NCBI RefSeq assembly: GCF_964253085.1
Contig: NZ_CAXUQH020000001.1
Location: 558,001-622,000, forward strand
Length of the DNA: 64,000 bases
Direction of reading: 5' to 3'
Origin: Paenibacillus_E sp964253085
GTDB lineage: Bacteria > Bacillota > Bacilli > Paenibacillales > NBRC-103111
Under the pieces are notes generated by a model. The model saw nothing but the letters and a program-made list of their open reading frames with translations, had not been told where the DNA came from and did no database searches. Position 1 is the stretch's first letter, and the number at the start of each line of letters is the position of its first letter. Shown piece by piece: positions 8,843 through 16,940 of the stretch. The position numbers and the translations under genes were made by a program.

Positions 8843-9430
8843 ATGGCATCCATCGATTATAAAAATGCATTAGTCGCTGAAAATCGCGAGCAGATTGAAA
8901 GTCATGTTCGTGAAATTTTGCGACTGATTGGTGAAGATGTAGATCGGGAAGGCCTTCTAGATACGCCAGCTCGTGTAACGCGTATGTATGAAGAAATTTT
9001 TGCAGGGTATGCTGCGGATCCTCGCGAAGTACTTGGTGTAACCTTTGATGAACAGCATGAAGAGCTGGTTATTATCAAGGATATCATTTACTACAGCCAG
9101 TGTGAGCACCATATGGCGCCTTTCTTTGGCAAAGTCCATGTTGGTTACTTACCAAGCGGTAAAGTGGCTGGTCTCAGCAAATTTGCTCGTTTGGTTGATG
9201 TCGTTACACGCAAGCTGCAGGTACAAGAACGGATTACCTCTGAAATTGCTGACATCCTTTTCGATGTGCTTAAGCCGCATGGCGTTATGGTTGTCGTTGA
9301 AGGCGAGCATATGTGCATGTGCGCAAGAGGTGTGAAGAAATACGGCAGTCAAACCGTAACATCCGCTGTGCGCGGCTCCTTCCGGAAGGATTCAACACTG
9401 CGTTCGGAATTTCTATCCTTATTAAAATAA
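8843..9430 (+). CDS. folE: GTP cyclohydrolase I
   Basis: Converts GTP to 7,8-dihydroneopterin triphosphate, the first step of tetrahydrofolate synthesis (and of queuosine, relevant with queG nearby). The zinc ligands are visible in YSQCEHHMAPF (C87, H90) and GEHMCMCARG (Cys near 158/160), together with SKFARLVDVVTRKLQVQE and TSAVRGSFR. Length of 195 residues is typical of bacterial type IA enzymes. The chosen start is ATG at 8843 behind a GGTGGAG sequence at slightly long spacing; a GTG at 8831 lies inside that sequence. A strong terminator follows. Confidence 0.96.
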   Translation: MASIDYKNALVAENREQIESHVREILRLIGEDVDREGLLDTPARVTRMYEEIFAGYAADPREVLGVTFDEQHEELVIIKDIIYYSQCEHHMAPFFGKVHVGYLPSGKVAGLSKFARLVDVVTRKLQVQERITSEIADILFDVLKPHGVMVVVEGEHMCMCARGVKKYGSQTVTSAVRGSFRKDSTLRSEFLSLLK

Positions 9431-9441
9431 TTAGAGCACCA

Positions 9442-9487
9442 GGGAATGTGCATGAAGACAATGGTCTTGTGCATCATTCCCTTTTTT
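9442..9487 (+). terminator. Intrinsic terminator after folE
   Basis: A long, slightly imperfect stem whose outer arms are GGGAATG and CATTCCC and whose inner arms are about GAAGAC and GTCTTG is followed by TTTTTT. Confidence 0.85.
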
Positions 9488-9691
9488 CACTTGTGCATCA
9501 TGTTAGGCTTGTTGGGGCATGGAGAATATAGTATTCTTTTAAAAATATAATCCTTCTTCATCAATGGGTCGAATTGTGACTATCGTACATGCTCTCGCAT
9601 AAACTGATAGCAGTGTGAGGAATCGCCCCAGCAGCAGGATACAGGTGAGATCGGCGCCCTACAGCGCTAGAGGGCTAGAGGAGGCAAGCAT

Positions 9692-11017
9692 ATGAATAAC
9701 ATACGGAAATATCGGCCTGGTGAGGCGGCTTCCTCAAAATGGAGTGAAGAACGAGATGAATTTGAGCGGGATTATGCAAGATTGATTCAATCGCCGACTT
9801 TTCGGCGTCTGCAAGGGAAGTCTCAGGTGTTCGGAGCCGGCTCGGGAGATTACTATCGGACTCGTCTGACGCATTCCTTGGAAGTTGCACAGATTGCGCG
9901 TGAAGTAGCGAAGCGTTTAGAGCGGACGAATCCCTTTTTGAGCAAAAGAGAGCATCCAGGCCTGATCATCGATCCGACCGTCGTCGAGTGTGCATCCATT
10001 GCGCATGACTTCGGTCACCCGCCTTTTGGACATAAGGGCGAAGAGGTGCTCAATCATATCCTCATGAAGGATCACGGCTTAAAATATGAGGGCAATGCAC
10101 AAAACTTCCGAATCCTTATGTTCCTGGAAAAACGAGCGGGCAGCGAGAGTGGTCTAGATCTGACGGCAGCTGTGCTCCTCGGTATCAATAAATATCCCTT
10201 CCTCATCGAGGAAGAGGGGCGATTGAAGGGCGTATACGGGGCAGAGTGGGACGTCATTCGTGAGCTGCGCGACATTTGGAAAATGCCTGTGGGCTGCTCC
10301 ACATTGGAAGCGCAATTGATGGACCTATGCGATGATATTGCGTATTCGACGCACGATATTGAGGATGGCATTCGGGCAGGAAAAATTCAAATGAACGCCA
10401 CCTTTTTTGAGGATCAACGATTGATTCGACATCTCGTGATGGAGATATTGAACGATCCCAATCAGCATAAATTTGGCTGGGAGCAAGTTGATATTGAGCA
10501 GATGGTGCGCCGGGTTCTGCATGATTATTTGGAGCAATGGCAGCTTATTTTTGCTGAGTGCAACCGTGAGGAATCACGGACGCGCAGAGAGATGAAAGCG
10601 CGCTGGGTCAGCTCATTCGCGAGCCGTCTCGATATTATCGATGACACGGAACGCGGCTGGAAGAAGGTCGCCCTCGTCAAAGACGGCGTTGAGGATATGG
10701 ATTTGCTTCGGACGATGGAGATCCTCAAGAAGCTGGCGTGGGTCACGCTGATCAAGGATTTCCGCGTCCTGCGCCTGCAAAAGCGCAGCGAGATCATCGT
10801 CGAGCGTCTCTGGGACAGCTTCATCGAAAAGGACAAAGGGCAGTGGATCATCCCGCCCGACTGGATCGATAGCTACGAGCGGCGCAGCATCAATAGTAAT
10901 TGGAGCTGGCCGCGCTTCGTGGCGGACTACATCTCGGGCATGACCGACGCGTACGCGGAGAAGGTCTACGCTGAGCTGTTTGCGAGTAAATCGGGCTCGA
11001 TTTATGAGATGGATTGA
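9692..11017 (+). CDS. dGTPase-like HD-domain dNTP triphosphohydrolase
   Basis: Member of the deoxyguanosinetriphosphate triphosphohydrolase family, which removes triphosphate from dNTPs and influences nucleotide pools or phage defence. The HD metal site is clear: H61 in RLTHSLEVAQIAR, H105-D106 in IAHDFGHPPFGHKG, and a later Asp in LCDDIAYSTHDIEDG. The 441 residues fit the type I dGTPase-like proteins; substrate range is not predictable. The ATG is preceded by GAGGAGG. The last 400 bp are much richer in G+C than the first 900 bp. A short GTGGGGG/CCCCCAC hairpin without a T-run follows the stop directly (11018-11035). Confidence 0.9.
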   Translation: MNNIRKYRPGEAASSKWSEERDEFERDYARLIQSPTFRRLQGKSQVFGAGSGDYYRTRLTHSLEVAQIAREVAKRLERTNPFLSKREHPGLIIDPTVVECASIAHDFGHPPFGHKGEEVLNHILMKDHGLKYEGNAQNFRILMFLEKRAGSESGLDLTAAVLLGINKYPFLIEEEGRLKGVYGAEWDVIRELRDIWKMPVGCSTLEAQLMDLCDDIAYSTHDIEDGIRAGKIQMNATFFEDQRLIRHLVMEILNDPNQHKFGWEQVDIEQMVRRVLHDYLEQWQLIFAECNREESRTRREMKARWVSSFASRLDIIDDTERGWKKVALVKDGVEDMDLLRTMEILKKLAWVTLIKDFRVLRLQKRSEIIVERLWDSFIEKDKGQWIIPPDWIDSYERRSINSNWSWPRFVADYISGMTDAYAEKVYAELFASKSGSIYEMD

Positions 11018-11140
11018 GTGGGGGTATGCCCCCACAACAGTACTTGGTAACTACACGTGGATACAAGCAAATAGAAACAACTTGAAGCAGATACAAGAAG
11101 CTAATCCAACTACAACGTAGATACAAGACGCTACAGCACC

Positions 11141-11190
11141 TACAAGAAGATAGAAGCACCTACAAGAAGATAGAAGCACCTACAAGCACC
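11141..11190. repeat. 20-bp tandem repeat
   Basis: Two perfect head-to-tail copies of TACAAGAAGATAGAAGCACC and a third truncated copy (TACAAGCACC). The preceding 100 bp (from about 11050) are full of degenerate TACAAG/ATAGAAG words and look like older copies of the same array. No coding potential is seen in this 540-bp gap. Confidence 0.9.
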
Positions 11191-11237
11191 TTACAAGCCA
11201 CCCCACCGTGACCTCCCCGCCGCCGCCTCGCGTGCGA

Positions 11238-11424
11238 ATAGATGGATTTTCTACAGCTAATTTAGCTAGTTTTTCAAGTTTAAAATGATTAGATGGATTT
11301 CCTGTAGTTAATTAAGTGGTTTTAAGGGGAATTGGCGGAAACCGCAACATTTAGATGTACTTTTTCCATTTAAATTCAATAATCAATGAAATAAGCCAGA
11401 ATTAGCTGTAGGTTTTCCAGTTAA
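11238..11424. repeat. Cluster A of 23-nt hairpin repeats
   Basis: Four dispersed units at 11238-11260, 11289-11311, 11351-11373 and 11402-11424 share a 7-9-7 layout: arm TTARMTG, nine-base loop usually GATTTTCTA-like, arm CAGYTAA-like. Several arm differences keep pairing as G:U (for example TTAGCTG with CAGTTAA). Four more units occur at 53.65-53.84 kb. They are intergenic and unlike the adjoining tandem array. Confidence 0.75.
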
Positions 11425-11475
11425 GTTCCCGGCGTGGGAGCATTCGGTTAAGAGGTTGGCCGATTTTTATGAGGG

Positions 11476-11498
11476 GTTAAGCGATGCTTAACTCTTTT
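11476..11498 (+). terminator. Possible plus-strand terminator
   Basis: Perfect 7-bp stem GTTAAGC/GCTTAAC with a 3-nt loop followed by TCTTTTT. It lies 460 bp beyond the dGTPase gene. Confidence 0.5.
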
Positions 11499-11526
11499 TC
11501 GTATAGGCACGTAAGCTGGTAAACGG

Positions 11527-11555
11527 CAAAAAAATACCGACCTCATCAGAGGTCG
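11527..11555 (-). terminator. Terminator of the alpha/beta hydrolase gene
   Basis: Stem CGACCTC/GAGGTCG with a 4-nt loop; on the minus strand it is followed by a run of seven T. Confidence 0.8.
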
Positions 11556-11558
11556 ATT

Positions 11559-12587
11559 TTATAGGGAGGAGGGAATACCAGCGTTAACATGCTCGGATGT
11601 GACCGATGGTTCAATGCTGCCAAGGAAGTCTATCGTGCGGCTCACATACGTTTTAGGCTCAGCGCGGTACAGAAGTTCATGCTGTGCGTTAGGGAGAATC
11701 CATAGCTTTGAGGCGGTGTTGTGTTGCTGCTTGAACATGGCCTCGACTAAAACATGAGGAGCCTTGTTGTCATTTGTGCCATGAATCATGAAGATCGGCA
11801 TCTCATATGACGTTGTGGTTACTTGAGTGAAGGGTACGTCATGCAAACTCACGCCATTAAGTAAAGGAAAGAATAGACGAACAAGCGGTAGAGAAGGGTA
11901 TTTAGGCAGGCGCACGACTTGATTCATATTTTGATAAAGGGTGTCCGAGTTCAGTAGAAATGTACTGTCCAGGATCATCCCTGAAATATCTCCGTTTTGC
12001 TGCAGAGCAGTTTGTAAGGCAGTACCTGCCCCCATGGAAAAGCCCCAAATAAAGATCGAACCGCCAGTGGACTGTTTGATGTAATCTATAGCCCCAAGCA
12101 GCTCTTGGGATTCCTGAACACCGCCAGTCATGAGGCGACTACTGCCTGGATTCACGTAGCCATAGTCAAACATGAGAACGTTGTACTGCTTTTTATGAAG
12201 TTCGCGGGCCAAGGTGTACAACGGAACCCATTCTTCTTCGCGATTACCGCCATAGCCATGTGAGAAAATGACAGTTTTACTCGAGCCAACAGCTGGGATG
12301 AACCAGCCATCTAGATTGGATTTACCGTTTTGACTCGGGAAGGAAACGCTTGTATAAGGAAGTCGGACAGCCTTCATCGGATTCGAATGTAGAGGCTCAA
12401 TATGTGGCCTAGCCAAAGTCCAAGCAATGTAAGCGTGGAAGATGAGAAGGATAGAAGTACATGCAATTAATAAGGCCAATAGAGTTGTGGCGATAAGCCT
12501 TCTTCTGCGTAAAAAAGGTTGCGTAATGACCTGATCAAGTGTAGGTTGAAGCGATCCTGCTACAGGATTTAGAGTAGTTGTAGACAT
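11559..12587 (-). CDS. Membrane-anchored alpha/beta hydrolase
   Basis: A 342-residue serine hydrolase of unknown substrate. A single hydrophobic helix at about residues 31-56 should anchor it in the membrane with the catalytic domain outside. The fold is shown by the oxyanion region FSHGYGGNREEEW, the nucleophile elbow GFSMG (S184), the GTNDNKAP loop holding the acidic residue, and His in NAQHELLY. It resembles the YqkD-type Bacillus hydrolases. The ATG follows GGAGGGAGG on the minus strand. It is a single-gene unit, divergent from the IclR regulator gene; the pair shares a 300-bp AT-rich upstream region. Confidence 0.88.
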   Translation of the reverse strand: MSTTTLNPVAGSLQPTLDQVITQPFLRRRRLIATTLLALLIACTSILLIFHAYIAWTLARPHIEPLHSNPMKAVRLPYTSVSFPSQNGKSNLDGWFIPAVGSSKTVIFSHGYGGNREEEWVPLYTLARELHKKQYNVLMFDYGYVNPGSSRLMTGGVQESQELLGAIDYIKQSTGGSIFIWGFSMGAGTALQTALQQNGDISGMILDSTFLLNSDTLYQNMNQVVRLPKYPSLPLVRLFFPLLNGVSLHDVPFTQVTTTSYEMPIFMIHGTNDNKAPHVLVEAMFKQQHNTASKLWILPNAQHELLYRAEPKTYVSRTIDFLGSIEPSVTSEHVNAGIPSSL

Positions 12588-12837
12588 CGATGAAGCCTCC
12601 CTCCGTGAAGATGTGTATGTGAAATGCTGCTAGTTAGAGGTGTAGAATGGGAAGGGAGAGTTAATTGTTTAAATATTCTGATAAGTATTACTGTACTTTC
12701 ATAGTATTCTGAATACGCTTTCAAGTCAATGTAAATGCGGCATTTGTAAGCCTATTGTAACGGTTCTGTAATAATGGGAAAAAGAGGTGTTTGACCTTTA
12801 CGGTTCCTTGTAGTTTCGTTATACTGAACATAACAAG

Positions 12838-12854
12838 GTTTCATATAGTGAAAC
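12838..12854. promoter_or_regulatory. Candidate operator upstream of the IclR gene
   Basis: Perfect palindrome GTTTCA-TATAG-TGAAAC ending 30 bp before the IclR start codon. A second dyad GTTAT-N7-ATAAC (12819-12835) precedes it, overlapping a TATACT box. IclR-family proteins bind short dyads of this kind and usually control their own promoter; the link to this gene is inferred from position. Confidence 0.45.
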
Positions 12855-12884
12855 AGTTTGGTTCATGAGGGTGGTGACTCTTCA

Positions 12885-13628
12885 ATGGAAGATGGCAAGC
12901 TGACCGTGCGTGCTGTTGAGCGCGCTTTAGATATTATGCTTTGTTTCACGGGGGCGTCCGAGTTGACGTTAACCGAAATTGCTACACGTGTGCAGCTTCA
13001 TAAAAGCACCGTACACCGCCTTCTAGCATCCCTAGAAGGCAAGGGCTTCATCATGCGTGATGAAGCGACAGATAAGTACAGACTGGGCTACCGGCTCTGG
13101 GAGCTTTCGGCTAACTTGTCCAAAGAGGGAGACCCCGGCATCATTCTGCTGCCGGAGATGGAACGGCTGCGCGATCAACTCGGCGAGACGATCTCGCTGT
13201 ACGTGCAGGACGGCCTGGTGCGCGTGCGCATCCAAGCCGTGCAGAGCAACCATGCTATTCGCCGTGTTGCCCCTGTCGGGGCGCGAATGCCGCTTTACGT
13301 CGGCGCCTCGAGCAAGGTGCTCGTCGCCTTCGCTGAGCCAGGGCTGCTGGAGCAGCTGCTAACCTCGGCCGATTGGCCGACAGGGTTAGACACGCAGGCA
13401 TACCTGCAGCAGCTCAGCGACACAAGGCGCTCAGGCTTCGCCACGAGCGTCGAAGAGCGCGAGCCCGGCGCGGCGGCTGTGGCCGCGCCGATTCTCGACC
13501 GAGGCGGCCGTCTAGTGGCCGCCCTCGCGGTCTCGGGTCCAGCGAATAGGCTCACGCTGGAGCTGATGCAAGAGCAGGCGCCGACGATTATGGAGGCGGC
13601 GCGACGGATGGGCACAATGCTGCGCTAG
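12885..13628 (+). CDS. IclR family transcriptional regulator
   Basis: A 247-residue regulator with an N-terminal winged helix-turn-helix (RAVERALDIML, LTEIATRVQLHKSTVHRLLASLEGKGF, about residues 5-65) and a C-terminal effector-binding domain (SLYVQDGLVRVR, RMPLYVGASSKVLVAF, GFATSVEEREPGAAAVAAPI). The effector is usually a small organic acid or sugar acid; here it is unknown. No catabolic operon adjoins it. The nearest candidate targets are the KDG kinase and KDPG aldolase genes 13 kb away, which is speculation. ATG at 12885 follows GAGGGTGGTG. Most of the coding region is markedly G+C rich compared with its flanks. Confidence 0.92.
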   Translation: MEDGKLTVRAVERALDIMLCFTGASELTLTEIATRVQLHKSTVHRLLASLEGKGFIMRDEATDKYRLGYRLWELSANLSKEGDPGIILLPEMERLRDQLGETISLYVQDGLVRVRIQAVQSNHAIRRVAPVGARMPLYVGASSKVLVAFAEPGLLEQLLTSADWPTGLDTQAYLQQLSDTRRSGFATSVEEREPGAAAVAAPILDRGGRLVAALAVSGPANRLTLELMQEQAPTIMEAARRMGTMLR

Positions 13629-13680
13629 CGGCATGTCCCATGCACAGGACAATGCTTATGACTCGCACATATGCCTATTT

Positions 13681-13889
13681 GGCCATCTTGTCGCTCATAA
13701 GCATCTACGGCGGTCTTATCCCTTGATTTCCCCCGACAAAAGCAGTAATAAGCAAGGTATGAGTGCTTAACGCCAGGGCATACACCCGAAATCGGCCATC
13801 TTGCCGCTCATAAGCACCTACGGTTTCCCTTGATCTACTCCGACATAAGCAGTAATAAGCAAGCTAAACTTGCCTATTACTGCTTATTC
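13681..13889. repeat. 75-bp direct repeat with an inverted third end
   Basis: Two diverged direct copies (13681-13756 and 13794-13863) both run from GGCCATCTTGYCGCTCATAAGC to AAGCAGTAATAAGCAAG. A third partial copy (13869-13889) is inverted, so that the end of copy two can pair with it over 17 positions with one mismatch, giving a strong hairpin (13847-13885) with a 5-nt loop and no T-run. The whole gap between the IclR and CDF genes consists of this material. Confidence 0.8.
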
Positions 13890-13970
13890 ATTCTCACGAA
13901 TCCCCCAACATAGACGGATGCTTTGCCGCCGATAAGCCATACTAAACGTGGGAAGGGGAGTGGGCAAACC

Positions 13971-14867
13971 ATGAAGAAGACAGCCTCGATGCTGGCGATC
14001 TGGATTAGTTTGGCCAGTAATATCGTGCTGACCGCCATCAAAATCATCGTCGGCCTCATGTTCCAAAGCCAAGTACTGATCGCCGACGGTATTCATAACG
14101 CTGGAGATGTTATTGCGACGGCAACGGCTTACAGCTCCATGCGCGTATCCTCTAAACCAGCAGATGCAGATCATCCTTATGGGCATGGAAAAGCAGAGGT
14201 GCTCGGCGCATTTATCGTTGCGATTATATTGGGCGGAGCCGCGATTTATATGGGCTATCACTCCATACATGCCCTTTTCGAGCCAGCGGGCGAGGCGCAT
14301 ATCATTGCCCTTTGTGCAGCTGTCGTTTCTCTCATTTGGAAACAAGTCCTCTACATTTACACCATGCGGATCGGTCGTAAGCTCAATAGCAAAGGGCTGA
14401 TTGCTACAGCCTACGACCATTTAGCAGACGTCTACGCCTCTATCGCGGCTTCTGTGGGGATTGGCTTGGCATTGATCGGAGATCACTACAACATTAGCTA
14501 CTTAGCATACGGAGATCCGGTAGCAGGGATTATCGTGTCATTCCTTGTATTAAAGCTGGCATACGAAATGGGCAGCGAATCCTTCGACATTCTGATGGAG
14601 CGCAGCGTCAGCCAATCGTATATCGAGCAATATGCCACGTTGATCCGAGATGTACCAGAGGTTAAGCGGATTGATCGACTCCGTGCCAGGGAGCATGGTC
14701 ATTACATATTAGTAGATGCGAGACTTGGCGTGTCGGGTAAGCTGACGATCCAAGAAGGTCATGATATCAGTCGCAGCATTAAGCGGAAAATTAAAGATGC
14801 CCATAGTGATGTGGATGAGGTACTCGTCCATTTGAATCCTTGGTATGAAGAGCAAGCTGACGCATGA
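13971..14867 (+). CDS. Cation diffusion facilitator family transporter
   Basis: Proton-coupled efflux pump for divalent metals such as Zn, Mn, Co or Fe. The 298 residues show six membrane helices followed by a cytoplasmic metal-binding domain of about 90 residues (ERSVSQSYIEQYATLIRDVPEVK onward). The transport-site motifs are ADGIHNAGD in helix 2, the HPYGHGKAEV loop, and AYDHLADVYAS in helix 5, giving the usual Asp/His pairs. The metal cannot be assigned safely. ATG at 13971 has GGGGAG upstream at somewhat long spacing. The stop codon lies inside the terminator stem. Confidence 0.92.
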   Translation: MKKTASMLAIWISLASNIVLTAIKIIVGLMFQSQVLIADGIHNAGDVIATATAYSSMRVSSKPADADHPYGHGKAEVLGAFIVAIILGGAAIYMGYHSIHALFEPAGEAHIIALCAAVVSLIWKQVLYIYTMRIGRKLNSKGLIATAYDHLADVYASIAASVGIGLALIGDHYNISYLAYGDPVAGIIVSFLVLKLAYEMGSESFDILMERSVSQSYIEQYATLIRDVPEVKRIDRLRAREHGHYILVDARLGVSGKLTIQEGHDISRSIKRKIKDAHSDVDEVLVHLNPWYEEQADA

Positions 14868-14889
14868 GTAAGTGCGTTGGCTTTTTTTT
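14856..14889 (+). terminator. Terminator overlapping the CDF stop codon
   Basis: Stem GCTGACGC/GCGTTGGC (two G:U pairs) followed by eight T. The stop codon of the transporter gene lies in the loop. Confidence 0.85.
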
Positions 14890-14990
14890 CATATTTTTTG
14901 GTTATTATTTACAATCACTCCAATTCACGTTAGATTAGTCATAGCATCTTATCGGCAACGTCTACGTTACAGTACAAGGGAGTGAAAACT

Positions 14991-15908
14991 TTGAGTCGAA
15001 GAGCCAAAGACATTTGGTTAGGTATCGCAGTGGCAAACGGATGTGGAATCTTCTTTATGCTTGTAACAGCTTATATTATCAAGTTAGCAACAGGCATGGA
15101 AGGCATATTGATTTTGTCCGATTTCGTCTTGCTTCCATTTATCATGGGTATCATTAATGCTTTTTTCTGGCGAAAACACCGCGTCACGGTTGGTCCGTGT
15201 TTTGGATACGCATTTCTTAATCTAGTTGTAGGTTTAATTTATAGTTATTTCATGATGAGCGAGGGGTATATTTGCCTTATCATCGTAGCTCCACTGATTT
15301 ATTTCTTTATTTTACTTGGTGTTCTGGCGGGCAAACTCATGTTCAAATGGAACCAAACAACGTTAAACGTCAGTATTCTCGCGGCGATGACCGTTCTCAT
15401 ATTTGTAAATATCATCACAGCTCAGCCTGGCGAAAGCCAGGTCACCGATCGAATCTTAATTCATGCTAAGCCAGAAGTCGTATGGCAAAATGTCACTGCA
15501 TTTTCACCCATTGAGTCAGAACCTGACTATTGGTTATTTAAAATCGGCTTGCCAAGCCCCGTACAATCCACGGCAGAAGGCCATTACGTCGGCGCAGAAC
15601 GAAAGTGCATTTTCAGCAACGGTATCATTTTCGATGAAAAGATCGTAGAGTATGAAGAAAACAGGAAGCTAACCTTCGCCATTACAAAACTGCCTGATGA
15701 TCCGGAAATACTAGGGCACTTGAGTTTGTCCAAAGGGCAATTCATCCTAGAAGACAATGGTGACGGGACTACGACATTAATAGGCACAAGCTGGTATGAT
15801 CTGAAGGTAAAACCATCCCTCTATTTTGATATATGGACGAAAAGCATTATTCGCAATGTGCATCTCGAAGTTATGGAGCACATGAAAGAGTTAGCGGAAC
15901 AAGCGTAG
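14991..15908 (+). CDS. Membrane protein with C-terminal SRPBCC-like domain
   Basis: About 305 residues. The N-terminal half has four hydrophobic helices (roughly residues 10-35, 42-60, 70-110 and 125-145). The C-terminal part (about 155-300) has the look of a START/SRPBCC ligand-binding fold: RILIHAKPEVVWQNVTAF at its start, VEYEENRKLTF in the middle and a long terminal helix (IRNVHLEVMEHMKELAEQ). I do not recognise the family. TTG at 14991 is preferred, six nt after GGGAGTG; a GTG three codons upstream is too near that site. The gene is monocistronic. Confidence 0.7.
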   Translation: MSRRAKDIWLGIAVANGCGIFFMLVTAYIIKLATGMEGILILSDFVLLPFIMGIINAFFWRKHRVTVGPCFGYAFLNLVVGLIYSYFMMSEGYICLIIVAPLIYFFILLGVLAGKLMFKWNQTTLNVSILAAMTVLIFVNIITAQPGESQVTDRILIHAKPEVVWQNVTAFSPIESEPDYWLFKIGLPSPVQSTAEGHYVGAERKCIFSNGIIFDEKIVEYEENRKLTFAITKLPDDPEILGHLSLSKGQFILEDNGDGTTTLIGTSWYDLKVKPSLYFDIWTKSIIRNVHLEVMEHMKELAEQA

Positions 15909-15929
15909 GCAGCATTCTTCTGTGACAAA

Positions 15930-15982
15930 AAAACACCTCAACACGAGCTCGCTTCAGCAGCGGCTTCGTCTAGAGGTGTTTT
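15930..15982. terminator. Bidirectional terminator between the SRPBCC gene and sleB
   Basis: Stem AACACCTC/GAGGTGTT with T-runs on both strands (seven A on the left side for the minus strand, TTTT on the right). It lies between two convergent genes. Confidence 0.75.
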
Positions 15983-16020
15983 CTACTTTTACATCGTGCT
16001 CTTCACACGATTCGCATATT

Positions 16021-16683
16021 TTATTTTGCAAAAATATGATTCCCAATCTGTACTGTCTGTTGACGTGTCCAGATCCAAGAGCTTGTCGCAGTTTTCGGAT
16101 TGAAATAGTAAAGCGCGCCACCCGTTGGGTCCCAGCCGCGAACTGCCTCTAATGCAGCTTTATAGGCTTCACTATCCGGTGTTAAATTATATTGGCCATC
16201 GCTGACTGCCGTAAAAGCACCAACCTCGAATACGATACCTTGAATGGTATTCTCGAACTGACTGGATTTTAACCGGTTCATAACGACGGCTCCTACAGCC
16301 ACTTGACCCTCATAGGATTCACCGCGTGCTTCACTGTAAATAACTTTAGCTAGCATTTCCAGCTCAGCTTGATTCACCGTGAATTTACGCAAGTACTCCC
16401 ACGTTTTCGCACCAACGATCCCATCCACGCTAAGTCCATAATTCGTTTGGAAGTTACGAACTGCCGCGGCTGTAATCGGACCATATTTTCCATCTATAGA
16501 AGGCTCATATAAGCCTAAAGTTTTTAGTCGGAATTGTGCGTCCCACACGTCACCATTTTGTGTGCCTTGCTTTAAAGTCGTAGCTGCTGCTGCGGATACC
16601 GTCGGGCTCCACGATCCTGCATTCATTCCTAATCCAAAGGAAGCTACGAGTGCGACTACGACTAGTTTTTTAATCAACATCAT
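16021..16683 (-). CDS. sleB: SleB/CwlJ-family cell wall hydrolase with peptidoglycan-binding domain
   Basis: Spore cortex-lytic enzyme or close relative that cleaves muramic-lactam-containing cortex during germination. The 221 residues contain a signal peptide (about 1-31, ending VSAAAA) and a PG_binding_1 repeat (DAQFRLKTLGLYEPSIDGKYG). A Hydrolase_2 domain follows, with the catalytic Glu in VIYSEARGESYEGQVAV and further AVVMNRLKSSQFENT and the aromatic C-terminus. Start at 16683 (MMLIKKL) is supported by AAGGGGAG six nt before it. It fits with the ger operon in the same window. SleB itself usually has a YpeB partner, not seen here, so it may be a paralogue. Confidence 0.85.
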   Translation of the reverse strand: MMLIKKLVVVALVASFGLGMNAGSWSPTVSAAAATTLKQGTQNGDVWDAQFRLKTLGLYEPSIDGKYGPITAAAVRNFQTNYGLSVDGIVGAKTWEYLRKFTVNQAELEMLAKVIYSEARGESYEGQVAVGAVVMNRLKSSQFENTIQGIVFEVGAFTAVSDGQYNLTPDSEAYKAALEAVRGWDPTGGALYYFNPKTATSSWIWTRQQTVQIGNHIFAK

Positions 16684-16849
16684 CTTCATCTCCCCTTTCG
16701 CTTTCCTAAGTATAGGTGCCGATATACATCGTCTCAACCCGCAGTTTTTGGAAATGTAAGTCAATCCCTTGGGGCAGTAAGAGTTGAGTAGGCTCAATTT
16801 TTGATCAAAACGAGCAAATTAAGTGCGGATTTTCCCATAAATAGGTAAA

Positions 16850-16882
16850 AGCCCGAGACCGCCACAATGGCAATCCCGAGCT
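16850..16882 (-). terminator. Terminator of the aconitase gene
   Basis: Fifteen-position stem (16850-16864 with 16868-16882, several G:U pairs, 3-nt loop). On the minus strand it is followed by TTTT and on the plus strand by seven T. Confidence 0.7.
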
Positions 16883-16940
16883 TTTTTTGGTTATATGATG
16901 ATCTTGAATGTGTGTGTTTGCTGTTGCTTAAACCGATAAC

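Noticed and set aside
12791..12825. Sigma-A promoter TTGACC/TATACT before the IclR gene
   Set aside because: The spacing between the two boxes is 23 bp, too long for a standard promoter; the TATACT box may still be used with another -35.
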